Assembly: GCA_001600615.1 (NCBI GenBank)
Contig: BCKK01000014.1
Span: 1-60,556 of the forward strand
DNA length: 60,556 bases
Source of the DNA: Dioszegia crocea
Taxonomy: Eukaryota; Basidiomycota; Tremellomycetes; Tremellales; Bulleribasidiaceae
Direction: 5' to 3'
The position numbers and the translations under genes are program-made. Shown here one piece after another: positions 1 to 11,118 of this stretch (its first letter is position 1; the number at the start of each line of letters is the position of its first letter). The notes under the pieces were generated by a model. The model ran no database searches. It had not been told where the DNA came from and saw only the letters and a program-made list of their open reading frames with translations.

Positions 1-402
1 TGGTACCGCTGCGCGGTTGTAGGAGGGAAGCCGAGTGCCACACTGTTTCACGTTTAGCCGGAGTTTAGCCGGACGCACCAAAGCAGGTTTTCGCCGCTTG
101 GCTGCGCTTCTCTTCTCTTCCTTAGTACCTTATCCCTAGACCTCTACAGCTACATGCACCACCCCCTAGACCTCTAGCAGCTAGCCTCGATACTCCCATA
201 CATCGCTCAGTCCATTCCGCAGGCGCTACGACCTCTAAAGGCATTACCGCTACCTCCTCATTCCCTTCGCCACCCTACTCCTCATTCCTCATCCTACGAC
301 AAGTACCATCGAAGGCATCCCAGACCGCTCCTGGAGGCCCGCCGTACGAAGCCTACCTTATCCCTCCACATATCCCCATCCCCCTCGCTCACCCGCACTA
401 CA
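1..402. other. Unassigned sequence abutting a truncated BCS1-like gene
   Basis: No convincing coding region is visible on either strand. The stretch is rich in CCCCTAGACCTCTA-type words (two near-copies around 130-185) and has a perfect 11-bp tandem repeat at 52-73. Homology to the neighbouring BCS1-like paralogue stops near 403, so this DNA was joined to that gene by an insertion, deletion or rearrangement. It might be the edge of a mobile element, but no terminal repeat or element protein can be seen within the window. Confidence 0.4.
52..73. repeat. Perfect 11-bp tandem duplication
   Basis: GTTTAGCCGGA occurs twice head to tail (52-62 and 63-73). It lies in the unassigned sequence beside the truncated BCS1-like gene. 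Confidence 0.8.
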
Positions 403-1304
403 ACGGGACACTGGCTTCTGCCAAGTAGCAGCAATGCGCCTTTGAGTTTGTCAGCGAGTCGTACGAGGACAGTGGGGAGGTAAGCTTACCCCGGATGGAA
501 GATGAGCAGTTCTTGATCTTGCTTTGTGAAATACCGATGATGCGCGGCGGACAGGAAGTCTTTGAGCGCTGTCTTCTGCCAGGCCAAGATCCTGAGTGCT
601 CAGCTTGGTCTATATAGGGATCGACAGGATCTGGCCATACTTACCGAATCTGGATATGATCGACCGTACGATGCTGCGCCCGAGCAAAGAAACCCATCTT
701 GCGCGTGACCCAGATATGGTTGTTGCCGTGTCTGATCTTGATGCTCTGGTCTGACGCATCAGCACTGATGCAAGACTCCGGGAATGCCACTTACGATAAG
801 TAGGGGTGACCTGTCCAATGATATCTTTGGCTGGCCAGCTTGCGTTGTGCTCGCCCACTGTCGGACTACCCGGAGCGACCTGACCACTTCGCTGAGTCTC
901 GACATGCAGGGCATTGCCTGAGCCTTGCCGCACCTCGCGCCACTCCGATGTCGAGAGCTGGAAGTCTTTGATCTGTCTCTGAGCGGCTGGGTCTTGCGCC
1001 AGCCAAGCCATAACCCAGAGATAAGACGTGTCGGTCACAGCGATGTATGCAGTGGGGTAGAGGTCTAAATTGATCAGCTAGGAACTGTGAAGATGACAAC
1101 GGACTTACTGCGATTGAGCCAAGCGGTGAACCTTGCGGCGGCCGGGCGAACAGCCGTAATGACTGCGCCCACCAGAACGACTCTGACAACCAGTGAAACG
1201 ACATTCTCGTAGTCGGCCTGTTTTGCCAAGGTCAGTAGCGATCGAGCGGGCCCGGAACCGAAGTCAAGGTTGAGCCTGAGAAGGGGAGCGAGGAGGGCAT
1301 TCAT
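358..1304 (-). pseudogene. BCS1-like AAA ATPase copy A, truncated before the ATPase domain
   Basis: Splicing exons 1304-1109, 1064-795, 750-645, 591-490 and 439-358 gives an open frame of about 251 residues. It begins with a hydrophobic N-terminal segment and continues into a BCS1_N-type domain (YPTAYIAVTDTSYLWVMAW), as in mitochondrial BCS1-family chaperones that translocate or assemble the Rieske protein. It is clearly related to the copies at 1750-3959 and 21370-23774, with matching intron positions. Similarity ends abruptly at WQKPVSR (about 403), just before the segment leading to Walker A, and an unrelated tail reaches a stop at 358. The whole AAA core is missing. All four splice junctions are still intact, so the truncation is recent or the short BCS1_N-only protein is expressed. 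A TATA-like TATAAG lies on the minus strand near 1438-1443. The family call is strong; its status as pseudogene versus short gene is open. Confidence 0.7.
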
Positions 1305-1749
1305 GATGTCGGGAATGATGGGTTAGTGTGTGGGAGTAAGGGTGTAGTGTTTGAGGGTCCGTGGTGTATTGAGTGGGGTGGTGTAGATGTAATGGAAGAG
1401 AGACAAGTGAGTGAGATCAGAAATGGTTCGCCCGCATCTTATACTCCAGACTGACCGGCTGGAAAACACTAGCAATTGTCGTCCTTTCATCTGCACAACA
1501 CACGTCAACCATTCCTCCCTCAAACCGACCGCAAACGACGGGCTGTAAATTAAAGGAGGGTCCAGGGCACCTGCACTAGAGTCAAACGCAGTTTCGGATC
1601 GACAGGACTGATACTGAGCTCCTGGACGAGTGGCGCGAGACCGATAGATCGCAAACTGGCGTCACATGAGTTCCCTGAAGCGTAGCTGGAAATCGATATG
1701 GACAGGGTACATACAGCCTCTCCAGACTCTCATCCGTCCAACTCTTCCC
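1305..1749. other. Spacer between tandem BCS1-like copies
   Basis: This holds the presumed promoter of copy A and the 3' flank of copy B. No further gene, RNA or repeat was recognised. Short open frames here overlap each other on both strands and look like chance. Confidence 0.5.
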
Positions 1750-3959
1750 TCACACACCCACGTCATCCATCCCAGCCGAGTTTGGAGGAGTGATGATCTC
1801 CGCTTTGGTATTTGCCGAGCCCAGGTCCGATGTCTTCTCTGGGGGTACAGCCGGAGCTTCCGGGTTCGCCGCGTCGGCCTTGACGTCCATACCGAGCGGG
1901 GTCGGAGCAAGCGCAGTCTTCCTCGGCATCTTCGCCTCGAATTGCCCCGCTGCCCAAGCTCCAGCACCTTGCACAGCAGCGACTGGGTCGTTCTTGTATC
2001 CCATTAGGTAGCCCTGTAAAGCAGCCATGCTGAATCCTCTCGCCTCCTTCGCATCTGCTCCGCCCTTCTCGGTATCGGTGGACTTGGTCTCGGCGGGGAG
2101 GATTGCGTCCGCGAATTCGGAGGCGAGCGCATCGATATCCGCAGGGAAGGTAGACGAGCTCTTTTCGCTGAGATTGGTGATTGCAGGAACGGGATAGAAG
2201 TGGATGAAGAGGCATCTGGCCTGCTGTCGAGTGGCGTTATAGAAGGGGATTTGGATGTCGAAACGACCTGGGCGACGGAGGGCACAGTCGAGATGGTCAA
2301 TGTAGTTGCTGAGGGATCAGCGCCAGCGTCAACCATTGAGGTAATCACAAGTCGACTTACGTCGACGCGATTTAGATGCAGCCTTCCTGACTCGACACGC
2401 CGTCAATGGCATTGAGCAAGCCAGATAGAGTGACCACAGGTGCAGATTGGAGAGGGTTGCTGCCGACGCGTGGCCCCGGGGAAGGTGCTAGAGGAGTTGG
2501 AGCGGGGCCACCAATAGATGGGTTGGTGATTGTTGAAGAGGCTATCTTGGTGGCTGTCTTGGGCGGGAAGACGCAGTCACTTTCTGCTTAGCCCAATTCG
2601 CATGGCTTGGACAATTCAACCACTCACATGTCTTCGATGATGATGATGCTCCTAGCAGGGCACTCGCGGAACAGCTTGTTCAGCCGAGAATCGTCCATGC
2701 TGTCAAACGTCAACTTTGTACATGCGGGAGCACAGCAAGTCACATACCCTCGTGCCGCAGGATTGATGACATACACGTCCAGCTTGAGCTTGCTAGCAAT
2801 CGCAGTGGCTGTGTCTATCAGCCTCTGGCATTGAGAGTTGGATTGCGTCAGGTACTTACCGAGTGTGGTCTTTCCCGCCCCAGGTTCACCGTAAAACAGA
2901 TATCCGCGCCTGTGTGGTATACCTGGAAGTCAGCCGAATGCCCTATGGTGAACGCATTACTGACTCACCCCTTTCAGCATACCAATCCACCTCCGCATCA
3001 CTCAGGAATCTCTCGACATCTGCGAGTAGATCCTCCTTGACGGAATCCGGCAAGATCACGGATGACCAGGGCCGCGCAGGACGACAGATGGGCCTTTGCC
3101 AAGTATGAGCCACGATCCTGGATACCGTCAGCCACTACTGATCGGCCACGTAGAAGGTGCACACTCACTCAGGATGGAAGATCAAAAGCTCCTGGTCCAG
3201 CTTTGAGAAGTAGCGCTTGTGTGCCCCAGAGAGAAAGTCCTTCAGGGCGTTCCGTTGCCAAAGCAGAGTACTGGGAGGTCAGACTTTGCCGTCAGGTATT
3301 GAGGAGAAATCCAATGGTAGACTGACCGGATCCGCAAATGGTCCACACTGCCTATATGACCCGCCGTATTCGCGAAGTGAGAGGTCCTCCTCGTAATCCA
3401 AAGATAGTTATTGCCGTCCTTGATCCTGATACCTTGCCCTGGGAGTGTCAGAGAAGACCAAATTGATGAAGAAGTGGCCTACCATATGTGGGAAGCATCT
3501 GCCCAATGACCTCTTCGGACGTCCAGCTGGCATTATGCTCTCCAACTGTGACCTTTCGGCCCGCCCTCTGCGCCAAGAGCCCTTTCGATCCACGCCTGAC
3601 CTCACGACTTTCGGATGTGGAGAGCTGGAAGTTTTTGATTTGAGCCTGGGCAGCAGGGTCCTGCGAGATCCAAGCCATCACCCAGAGGCTGGACGTATCG
3701 CTCGCAGCGAGATAGGCTGTAGGAAACAGATCTGGCGATATCAGTGAAACCCAAGAAACGAAGACATACCTCGAGTGAGCCTTTCTTTGAGCCAGTAAGC
3801 GAGTCGGTGGAGAAGCGCCGCCGCCGATGCGATCAAGAAGGTTCGGACGGCGAGTGCGATGATCCTGTCGATTTCGGTCTGCTTTGCGGTGTTGATAGTC
3901 GAGCGGATAGAGGCGAGGCCCATGTCGGGGCCCAGGACTGAGCCTAGATATTGCAGCAT
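1750..3959 (-). pseudogene. BCS1-like AAA ATPase copy B, with an in-frame stop in the AAA domain
   Basis: A multi-exon gene of the mitochondrial BCS1 AAA family. The first exon (from 3959) carries a membrane segment (ALAVRTFLIASAAALLHRLA), followed by a BCS1_N domain (FPTAYLAASDTSSLWVMAW). The AAA core then shows Walker A GEPGAGKTTL (about 2875), Walker B SIIIIEDI (about 2650), sensor-like GLLNAIDGVSSQ and an arginine-finger region RRPGRFD. A C-terminal tail rich in Ala, Pro and Lys ends at 1750. Between VSSQ and the next intron the frame reads EGCI-stop-IAST, the stop being TAA at 2374-2372, where copy C has EGCLLIAST. None of the splice alternatives I tried avoids it while keeping the downstream frame. 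All other exons and splice sites look intact. This is either a recent nonsense change, a base error in a draft assembly, or a truncated product ending inside the AAA module. Confidence 0.65.
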
Positions 3960-4442
3960 ATCGTAAGTGGGAGTGAGAGGTGTTGGAGGACATCAGGAAG
4001 CTGCAGGAAGGGTAGAAAAAGTGAGGGTGTCAAAGGCTACAGGCCAAAGGACCACTCCGGGTTCTTCCTATCCCGGTTGAATCGGGCGAGCCATACTTGC
4101 ATGCTTACGCCTGGACCATGGTTTGTGTGTCTGTGTCTTGTGATCGTCGAGCATAGGCAGTGAGCAGGCAGAAAGCTCCGATATAAGGTGTAGGTTGCCA
4201 ATGAAGAAGCTGAGGTCAGTGAAGAATTTATTTGGAGAGCGAAAACGACAACCGCCGCCCGCCCGCCGGACTCATACATCCCACGCCCCGCTCCTCTGGG
4301 TCGGTGCGCTACAGTGACGATTGCTATAGATGTGCATGGGTAGATATTACACGTAAGGTCGTTAAACTAAATTGTCCTAGATACCCAAGAGCGCCCAGAA
4401 ATACAACCATGTCCGCAAGATGCCCGATTTCCCTTCCCTATT
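3960..4442. other. Intergenic spacer upstream of BCS1-like copy B
   Basis: Presumed promoter of the minus-strand BCS1-like copy B plus the 3' flank of the DUF2841 gene. No coding region, RNA or repeat could be supported. Confidence 0.5.
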
Positions 4443-6214
4443 TTACTGCGAGGGTTGCGGAGTGTGTGCCCCATGTGAATTGAATGGGTTCTCCCACGCA
4501 GCGTCGGTGAGATATGGGCTGGCATAGTCGTACGCTGGGTGCACGCTGTGATGTAGGTAATCCATATCTTGCTGCTGATGTTGCACATAGCTGCGGTCGT
4601 AGTAGGTCGCTGAGGGTGGTTGACTATTTGAATTTGACAAGGGAGCCGATTGCACATACATTGGGGGTTCGGGTGTAGATCCCTGTGATATGGCGGGTGT
4701 GAGGATGGGGGCGAGATGCGCGTTATGAGCATACCGGTCGACGTGTTCGGGCACGGGGGAACGGGCGTAGTCTGAGCCGTGGGTGGACCATTCGGCGGGG
4801 TAAGGGGAAAGATGTGGTGGAGGGACTCCGAGACTGCCTTCAGGGCGCCAGGGGTTGGAATTGGGGATGTAGTTGTAGGCATGGGTAGGGTACGGGTCAT
4901 AGTTGGAGATGCTGCTGGTGGTGGTGAGGGGAGCGAGACGGGGAGGTTGGGGCTGGTATCTTGTCCGCTTGGAGGCATGAGCGGCGTAGGACAAGGGAGC
5001 ATTGGGATTCTCCTTGCCACTGGGCCTGCCCTCCATTGCAGACCTTGTCCGCTTTTCAGGTCCGTCGGGGGAGATTTGAGAGGGAGAAACAGGGGCATCG
5101 GGTAGGTGGACAACAAGGTCTGACTTGGTGTCTGGGCCATCAGCATTCGTCCAAATAATCAAGATGTGACTTACCATTCTCCTTGCGCCTCCTCTCCTCT
5201 TCCTTCGCGACGGTGTACATCTCCCGCAGGATGCTTTGGCGAGGCCGCGAGATGAAGGCGCCAGCCTCGGCAGTTGAGAGTTCTAAGCGGGCGACGGAGA
5301 TGAGTGGGGATCGGAGGATGGAGCTGAGAAGGGTCATGCGTTCTGTGCGTGTCAGCTGTGTCCTTTGAAGAGAGGGAAATACTCACCTGGCTTCTGAAGA
5401 TGATCAGGCTCCTTGTGTCTCACGGACGCAGGCCACCATTCCGGCTTCATACCATCTCCCTTGTTGTAGGGGAACTTGACCTGCTTCTTGGGCTCAATGA
5501 TCTTGATCCATGCTTTGACAACAAGCTTGCAGGTGGCCTGCTGAAGCGCGGAGAATCGCTGCATATAGTATGCTTCGATATCGTTGGGAGCGAGGGTGAT
5601 GGTGTGCATGGCTGGGCCGGGTGTGGAGGCTCGGGTAGGCGGACGGGCAGAGAAGGAACTCATGTGAGTGGGGGAGGGGCGTTTGGGGGCAGGTGTGGGT
5701 TTAGGGAGGAAGGTCTTGAGACAGAGTTTGAATGTTGGCGATTCGTCGTGTACCATCGTTTGATCCGCATCGAGGTTCTCATCATCCCCATCGTCATCCA
5801 CCTCGTCCACATCGACGGGCTCATCGTCATCCTCAAGCGTAGGCGCCTCTCCTGCTTCTTCTAGGCGCCTGATCTCTTCCCACCGCTTCAGCATGTCGGG
5901 CCTGACGCGCATCGCCTCCCTCTCAAGGTCCTTCTTGTTGACAGCAGGTGGACCATCTTTGGGTGAGATGGCGGATTGTAGAAGATCGGATGCAAAGACA
6001 TCGACTTCACCTCGAGGCGACACCCAGGCAATGACGAATTGAGACCCGTTGATGAAGGAGGCTTTGCCCAGGAGGCGGAGGATGAGATCGCGTTTGGATT
6101 TGTAGTGACGAGTACATCTGGGGAGGAGGTGGTATGGTTTGGTTCTGACTGGAATTCGGGGCACTGCGTGATCAGTTGACTTCTTTTGGGTACGATCGGG
6201 TGGAGGGACCTACT
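4443..6214 (-). CDS. YDR124W-like helical bundle (DUF2841) protein
   Basis: Four coding pieces join into a protein of roughly 550 residues. Its centre carries the DUF2841 signature: LVVKAWIKIIEPKKQVKFPY, then PEWWPASVRHKEPDHLQKPE and a helical region with LLSSIL and ILREMY. Related fungal proteins are described as YDR124W-like or hrmA-associated subtelomeric-cluster proteins; their biochemical role is unknown. An acidic linker (EDDDEPVDVDEVDDDGDDEN) precedes the domain. The C-terminal ~230 residues are Pro/Tyr/Ser/Gln-rich and look disordered, suggesting a nuclear regulator (inference). The first ATG is created by splicing: A at 6214 joins TG at 6163-6162 across a 50-nt intron (6213-6164). 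The same frame upstream has no ATG before a TAG. Further introns lie at 5386-5343 and near 5177-5135. The upstream region carries three ACGCGT boxes. Confidence 0.8.
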
Positions 6215-8170
6215 GATGGCGCGTGGGGTGGAGGTCTCGGAGGTAGAATGTGGAGGTTGGCTGGTTGGTTTCAGGCTGGTGTATTGGACAGGAAATGACT
6301 GTGAGGCGATCACCAGGATCTATCAGATGTGTAGGTGTTTCAGGATACTTGGAAGGTAGATGTTAGGATGGACAAGACGATTAGGGAAGAAAGCAAATGC
6401 CCTTGACTTGATATGCACCAACACGCCGGAGAGTAAACAACCCATCGCTGTAGCTCGTAAACGGCCCCACCTGTGGTGCGAGGGCAGCGACGCCATCGCC
6501 GAGGGCTGGTCACATCCCATGGTGCACTTACGCGTCACTTTACAGTTGTGGCTTCATGGCTTTCCCTAGCACTCAGGGATGAGATCGGCCCAACGGGCGA
6601 GAGGGCAGACGGCGCATAGTTTTCCCTTGCTCCGGTGTGCATCTGATGGGACGCGTCTCAGGGCAAAAAGTCAAAAAGGTAAAATTAAACCCCGCCGAAA
6701 TCAGTCACGATTTAGCGTGACGCGTGACGGTGACCAAGATTTAGCGTTACAATGCGGACATATCGCCATCTCCGCCGCTGGGAGGCATATCGTGTCAGCT
6801 GTAGAGCAGAGCTTGTCCGGCTGAGAAGATGCACGCTTGTTTAACTTACCAACTGCAAAGCATCCGACAGCCTAGCACCTAATGATGTGCCAATGACTTC
6901 GTAATGCCTCGGCAAGGTATTTGTACGTTGCCGTGGCCCATATCTCCTAATGTGACAGCTGTGACAGTCCCCGGTCGAATGGCAGATCATTCACCCGCGG
7001 CTCGCTCATAAGAGGTGACGGTACTTAGAACGCAAATCGTGCCTCTATCTATAGTGCAAGGCAACATCAGATCCGCAAAAGCCACCGCTGCTAACATAAG
7101 TGCACGCAGCTGGGCCGCCCTGTGAAAGAACGCGCCTGAAACGAGCTGAAACGCCACATGTTTCAGGTTCACCAGGCTTTCTCTTTGTGGCTTGTAATGT
7201 ATTTTCCCGAGCTGACAACCCGCACACGCCCAGATCAAAGAAGCATTCACTTGGACAGATTGATGAGCTTTCGAATGTCTACATCAAAGCCACCTTAGTA
7301 GCTGAGTTGGATTTGATAGCTAAGCCAACTGGACAGGATTATGAAGTAGACCTACAAGAGCTGGCCTCATTACATACTAGACCTCACAATCAGGTGACTC
7401 TGTTCGTGAGATCGATGCTTCAACGATACGCGAAATCTGAGTATGCGGGATGCACGCCCAATGTGACATACGCGACTACGAAATTGGCCTCTCCGGTCCG
7501 ACCATACGAGCCACTTGAAAGTTCTCTGAACCGTTCGAGGCAGTACAAAGTACTTTCAGCCCTTACGATAGCAGCTTTTCTTGTCCGCAGCTTCACAGCG
7601 CGGTATCCCATGCCCCAAGAAGCCCCAAGATCTCCAAGATCCAGCTCGAGAGCGAGTGTCACATTCCTCAGCCACATGCATTACGTCACAAAGCCTTTTG
7701 TCACAATCTCGGCCATCGCCGTTGCCGCCGAGCGCGGTTGCAGGGATCTGCTGCGGCCAGCTGAGTACATCGTCTTCTCTCCGACCTCTGACTGATCATC
7801 TTGCATCATCACCTATAACAACATCTATACAGCCTCCTACCAGCTCGCTACCGAAGCATCGTTGAAATTGACGAGCTCTCCGTGCGCTGCTCGGTCTTTC
7901 CCCTTCGACAAAGGATCCAGCGACCCCGTCCAGCTTTTTCTCGCCAAGAGCTTTACCGAAAATATCCGGCGAGCATAGCAGCTAAATCAGCCATCGCTGG
8001 ACAAGACAGCATTTACTGGGAGACACGATAACTAGCTTGAGGTCTATTCGCCAGCTTGCAGTGGCATATTCAACTCGCCCACACCTTTGTCAACTTTTGG
8101 TCCCCTACCTTTGGCCTCTGGTGACCTTTGCCGAATCTCGCCTCTAATTGCCCCTCATCTTACCGTCAAG
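6215..8170. other. Long intergenic region, no supported gene
   Basis: Holds the 5' leader of the minus-strand DUF2841 gene, the ACGCGT cluster, and the promoter of the downstream mannosyltransferase. A 231-codon open frame at 7100-7795 (+) has no recognisable domain, sits opposite another open frame, and shows no intron pattern like its neighbours, so it is not called as a gene. Confidence 0.4.
6530..6725. promoter_or_regulatory. Cluster of three ACGCGT (MluI/MCB-like) boxes
   Basis: ACGCGT occurs at 6530-6535, 6651-6656 and 6720-6725, the last inside GTGACGCGTGAC. ACGCGT is the core of the MBF (Mbp1-Swi6) cell-cycle box in ascomycetes. Three copies in about 200 bp upstream of the DUF2841 gene exceed chance expectation. 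Function here is inference. Confidence 0.4.
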
Positions 8171-9844
8171 ATGATGATACCACGATGGAAATATGTCGCT
8201 ATGGGCGGTGGGGTCCTTGTATGTTTACCTTCCCGAGCGAGGAAAATCACAGACTAATAAATCAGATTACACTGCATTTACTCCTTTCAATCCACCCCAC
8301 ATACCGAGCGACAACATCTCCGTTCGCATATATACCATCGGAATGGAGCACGGGGCAATCAGAAGGCAGATTAGGGGAGGGATCGATTCTTCCGCCAGCA
8401 TCGTCAGTGCCGGACCTGACGGGTAAACGTCCGCCTTCGCTTAACGAGCTGAATGCGGATGGCCTGGAAGGGAGACGGAAGGCAAATGCTGTGTTTGTGG
8501 TATTAGGTGTGTCACCTCTCTTTCCGAGATGCGCATGAGTGTCCTCTGCTGACGGGTTGCAGCGCGGAATGCGGATCTTTGGCCCTTCCTGGAATCGATG
8601 AAGCAGATGGAAGATCGCTTCAATCATTGGGCAAAGTACGACTATGTATTCTTGAACGAGGAGGTAAGTTTGGGAGGGTCATGGCAACATCCACACCTCA
8701 TCAGGTACTGACGCCTATAGGAATTCTCGGAGGACTTCAAGCGGCATACCCAGGCGCTGACCGAGTCAAAATGTCACTATGGGCTAATTGAGCACGACCA
8801 CTGGTTCCAGCCGGACTGGTAAGTCTATCGTGATGCACTCTGCTAACGATTCCAGGATTGATGAAGCCAAGGCATCCGCTGCTCGTGAAGAGATGATAAG
8901 GAAGAAGGTCATTTACGGTCACTCAGTTCCCTACCGTAATATGTGCAGATTCAATTCTGGGGTAAGTGCTACACCACAATGTAGTGCATTTGACGCTGAT
9001 GATCGCAGTACTTCTTCCGACATCCTTTACTTGCGAGCTATGACTACTACTGGCGAGTAGAACCATCAATCAAGCTGTTCTGTGATATCAGTAAGTCCCC
9101 CAGCCGCTTTCTCTAGCTTGAGGCTGATTGTGCAGCCTATGACCCTTTCCTGCTCATGCAAGACCAGAAGAAGGTGTACGGTTTCACGTTGTCACTCTTT
9201 GAGTACATCGAGACTATCCCGACGCTATGGGATGCCGTCAAAGGTGAGGTCACGTCTTCCGGTGAAGGTCACCTACTGACTTCTGTAGGCTTTATACAAG
9301 AATACCCGCAATACATCCCAGAGGGCAATGCCATGGGTTTCCTCTCTGACGACAATGGGGAGACTTACAATAAATGTCACTGTGAGTCTTTCCCTTATAA
9401 TTGGTCTATAAGCCCATGCTGATAGATCAGTCTGGTCTAATTTCGAGATCGGAGACCTCAACTTCTGGCGATCAGAAGCCTACATGAAGTTCTTTGAACA
9501 CCTCGATAAGACTGGTGGCTTCTACTATGAACGATGGGGAGATGCGCCTGTGCACTCAATCGGAGCCGCGCTTTTCGCCAAAAAGGAGCAAATACATTGG
9601 TTCGAGGATATCGGTTATAAGCACGAGCCGTTCCAGGTGAGTTATCCTTCGTAGCTTAGGCAATCAGGAGCTGATACTCTCAGCACTGTCCCCAGGGAGA
9701 TGCGCACTCGAGGAACAAGTGCTGGTGTGATCCTAGCAATAACTTTGATTGGGAGTGGTGAGTGCCTAGATATTCGGATCAATCTGCTGACGGTAAAGGT
9801 ATTCTTGTACAAACAAATACACCGCCTTGTTCCAAAAGCCTTAA
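8171..9844 (+). CDS. Glycosyltransferase family 15 alpha-1,2-mannosyltransferase (KRE2/MNT1/KTR type)
   Basis: A type II Golgi membrane enzyme that would transfer mannose from GDP-mannose during N- and O-glycan elongation. The start at 8171 gives a 16-codon first exon (to 8218); a short cytosolic end is followed by a membrane anchor built across the first intron (GGGVL plus [11 protein letters not shown]). The stem is Ser/Pro-rich. The GT15 core follows over about eight more exons, with family hallmarks [63 protein letters not shown] and [16 protein letters not shown]. The protein ends in a Cys-containing tail ([17 protein letters not shown]). Length (about 410 residues) and motif order match the KRE2/MNT1 family. 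Which yeast KTR member it matches cannot be decided by eye. Confidence 0.92.
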
Positions 9845-10120
9845 AGGTCTGTAGCATCAGGTGTTGCGTATGCATCTTCGGATTTCTGTATCGTTACACC
9901 TCGCGTTTTGCAGGGGGTGTTCATCAGCGAATTGCCTACTGATGCACACACAGAGACGCGGTCTGGACGCAGGCATCAGCTGGGCCGAGGCTCAACTAAT
10001 CGACTGCAATCAGGCTCGGACTCTGGCGCTCGAATAGCATCTCAGGTACTATACATCGCTCTACGTTATACACACCGTCCATCGCCGCGTCACCTACCCG
10101 CTCAAATCGCCACTACCAAT

Positions 10121-10668
10121 CTACAAGATCAGAGCGCTCACAGCTCCTGCAACAGCAAGGAAGCCAGCTATGGATACAGTGTTGGTCTGTAAGCCGGCGC
10201 CGGACCCGGCTGTACCGTTCCCGGCTGTACCGTTGACGGCAGAGGCGGATGCACTCGAGTTGATCGGCGCTCCCAACGTTCCAGACCCCGACACAACGGC
10301 AGAAGTCATGCTCTTGATGAGGTGGGAGACGTCGGTGGCAGACGTAACAGTCGCGCTCGAAGTGCTATTGCCAGAGTTGCTGACTGAGCTAGAGCTCGAG
10401 GAGGAGGAAGCGCCTGCGCTGGAAGAAGGTGCGGGTGTGGATGTGGTTGCCGGGGCGTCTGGGCTCTGACCCACTGGAATGGGATTGTCAGAGCCGGCAC
10501 CACTGAGATGATCAGTATACATGTCTGGTGGACTCGAAACAGGTTCTAGTGCGCGGATAGGGGACAGAGAGAATGGTAGAGAAGGGTTCGGACGACTAAC
10601 TCTTTGATGGATTCGGCAGCTAAGATGACAGCGGGGAGCACGGTGAGTAGGACAGCGAAGAACTTCAT
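10121..10668 (-). CDS. Small secreted GPI-anchored Ser/Thr-rich protein
   Basis: The first exon (ATG at 10668-10666) encodes a classic signal peptide, MKFFAVLLTVLPAVILAAES. After one short intron the second exon encodes a mature chain dominated by Ser, Ala, Thr and Gly. It has a stretch of consecutive serines and several NGT/NSS sequons, then a small-residue omega-like region (NGTAGSGAG) and a terminal hydrophobic tail (VSIAGFLAVAGAVSALIL) with no charged residue after it. That is the pattern of a GPI-anchored cell-wall or plasma-membrane protein, probably heavily O-mannosylated. The exact 3' splice site is uncertain, because several AGs near 10530-10545 fit different phases. No enzymatic domain is visible. 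Confidence 0.8.
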
Positions 10669-11118
10669 GGTGGTTAGGAGTTGTTGGTTGCTTGCTTGGT
10701 GTGATTGTCTATATTGCTACTCGTTGTTTATTTTTGCCAATGTCAAAGAGACGAGATGACGGAGCAAACACCTTGATGGGCACACCCTATATATACTCCG
10801 TGGCCCTTACAATAGACAAAGCGGTGTACAGCTCCACCTAGGGGCTAAGGAGTAAGTAATCAAGGGTGCATGCAGCTCCATATGGAGAGTATGGCAGGTA
10901 CAGCAAGGAAGTGACACTGAAAGGTCGGTCGGGCCGGCGTACGTAGGGGTTAGACAGGGGGTAAACATCATAGAGCAGTCGTTTCTTTGTTCGAAACCGC
11001 CACGTCCAGGATTACTGCATGGGGAGATTTTACAGGTTTCATCTGTATTCCACGTGGTGGACCTGCCTTGTTAGCTTCACGAAGCTCATAATTTGGTCGA
11101 GAGGCGTTTCTCCCCCAT
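10669..11118. other. Divergent promoter region
   Basis: Shared upstream region of the GPI-anchored protein (minus) and holo-ACP synthase (plus). Apart from the TATATATA at 10788-10795 no site or gene could be supported. Confidence 0.5.
10788..10795 (-). promoter_or_regulatory. TATA box of the GPI-anchored protein gene
   Basis: A perfect TATATATA lies about 120 bp upstream of the minus-strand ATG at 10668. The position suits a strongly expressed, regulated fungal gene. Confidence 0.6.

Noticed and set aside
1..402. Possible retrotransposon end beside the truncated BCS1-like gene
   Set aside because: Small repeats and an abrupt homology break fit an insertion, but no LTR, target-site duplication or element protein can be seen, so no mobile element is annotated.
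7100..7795. 231-codon open frame on the plus strand
   Set aside because: No domain, no signal peptide, no intron pattern, and an antisense open frame overlaps it. It may be chance; not called as a gene.
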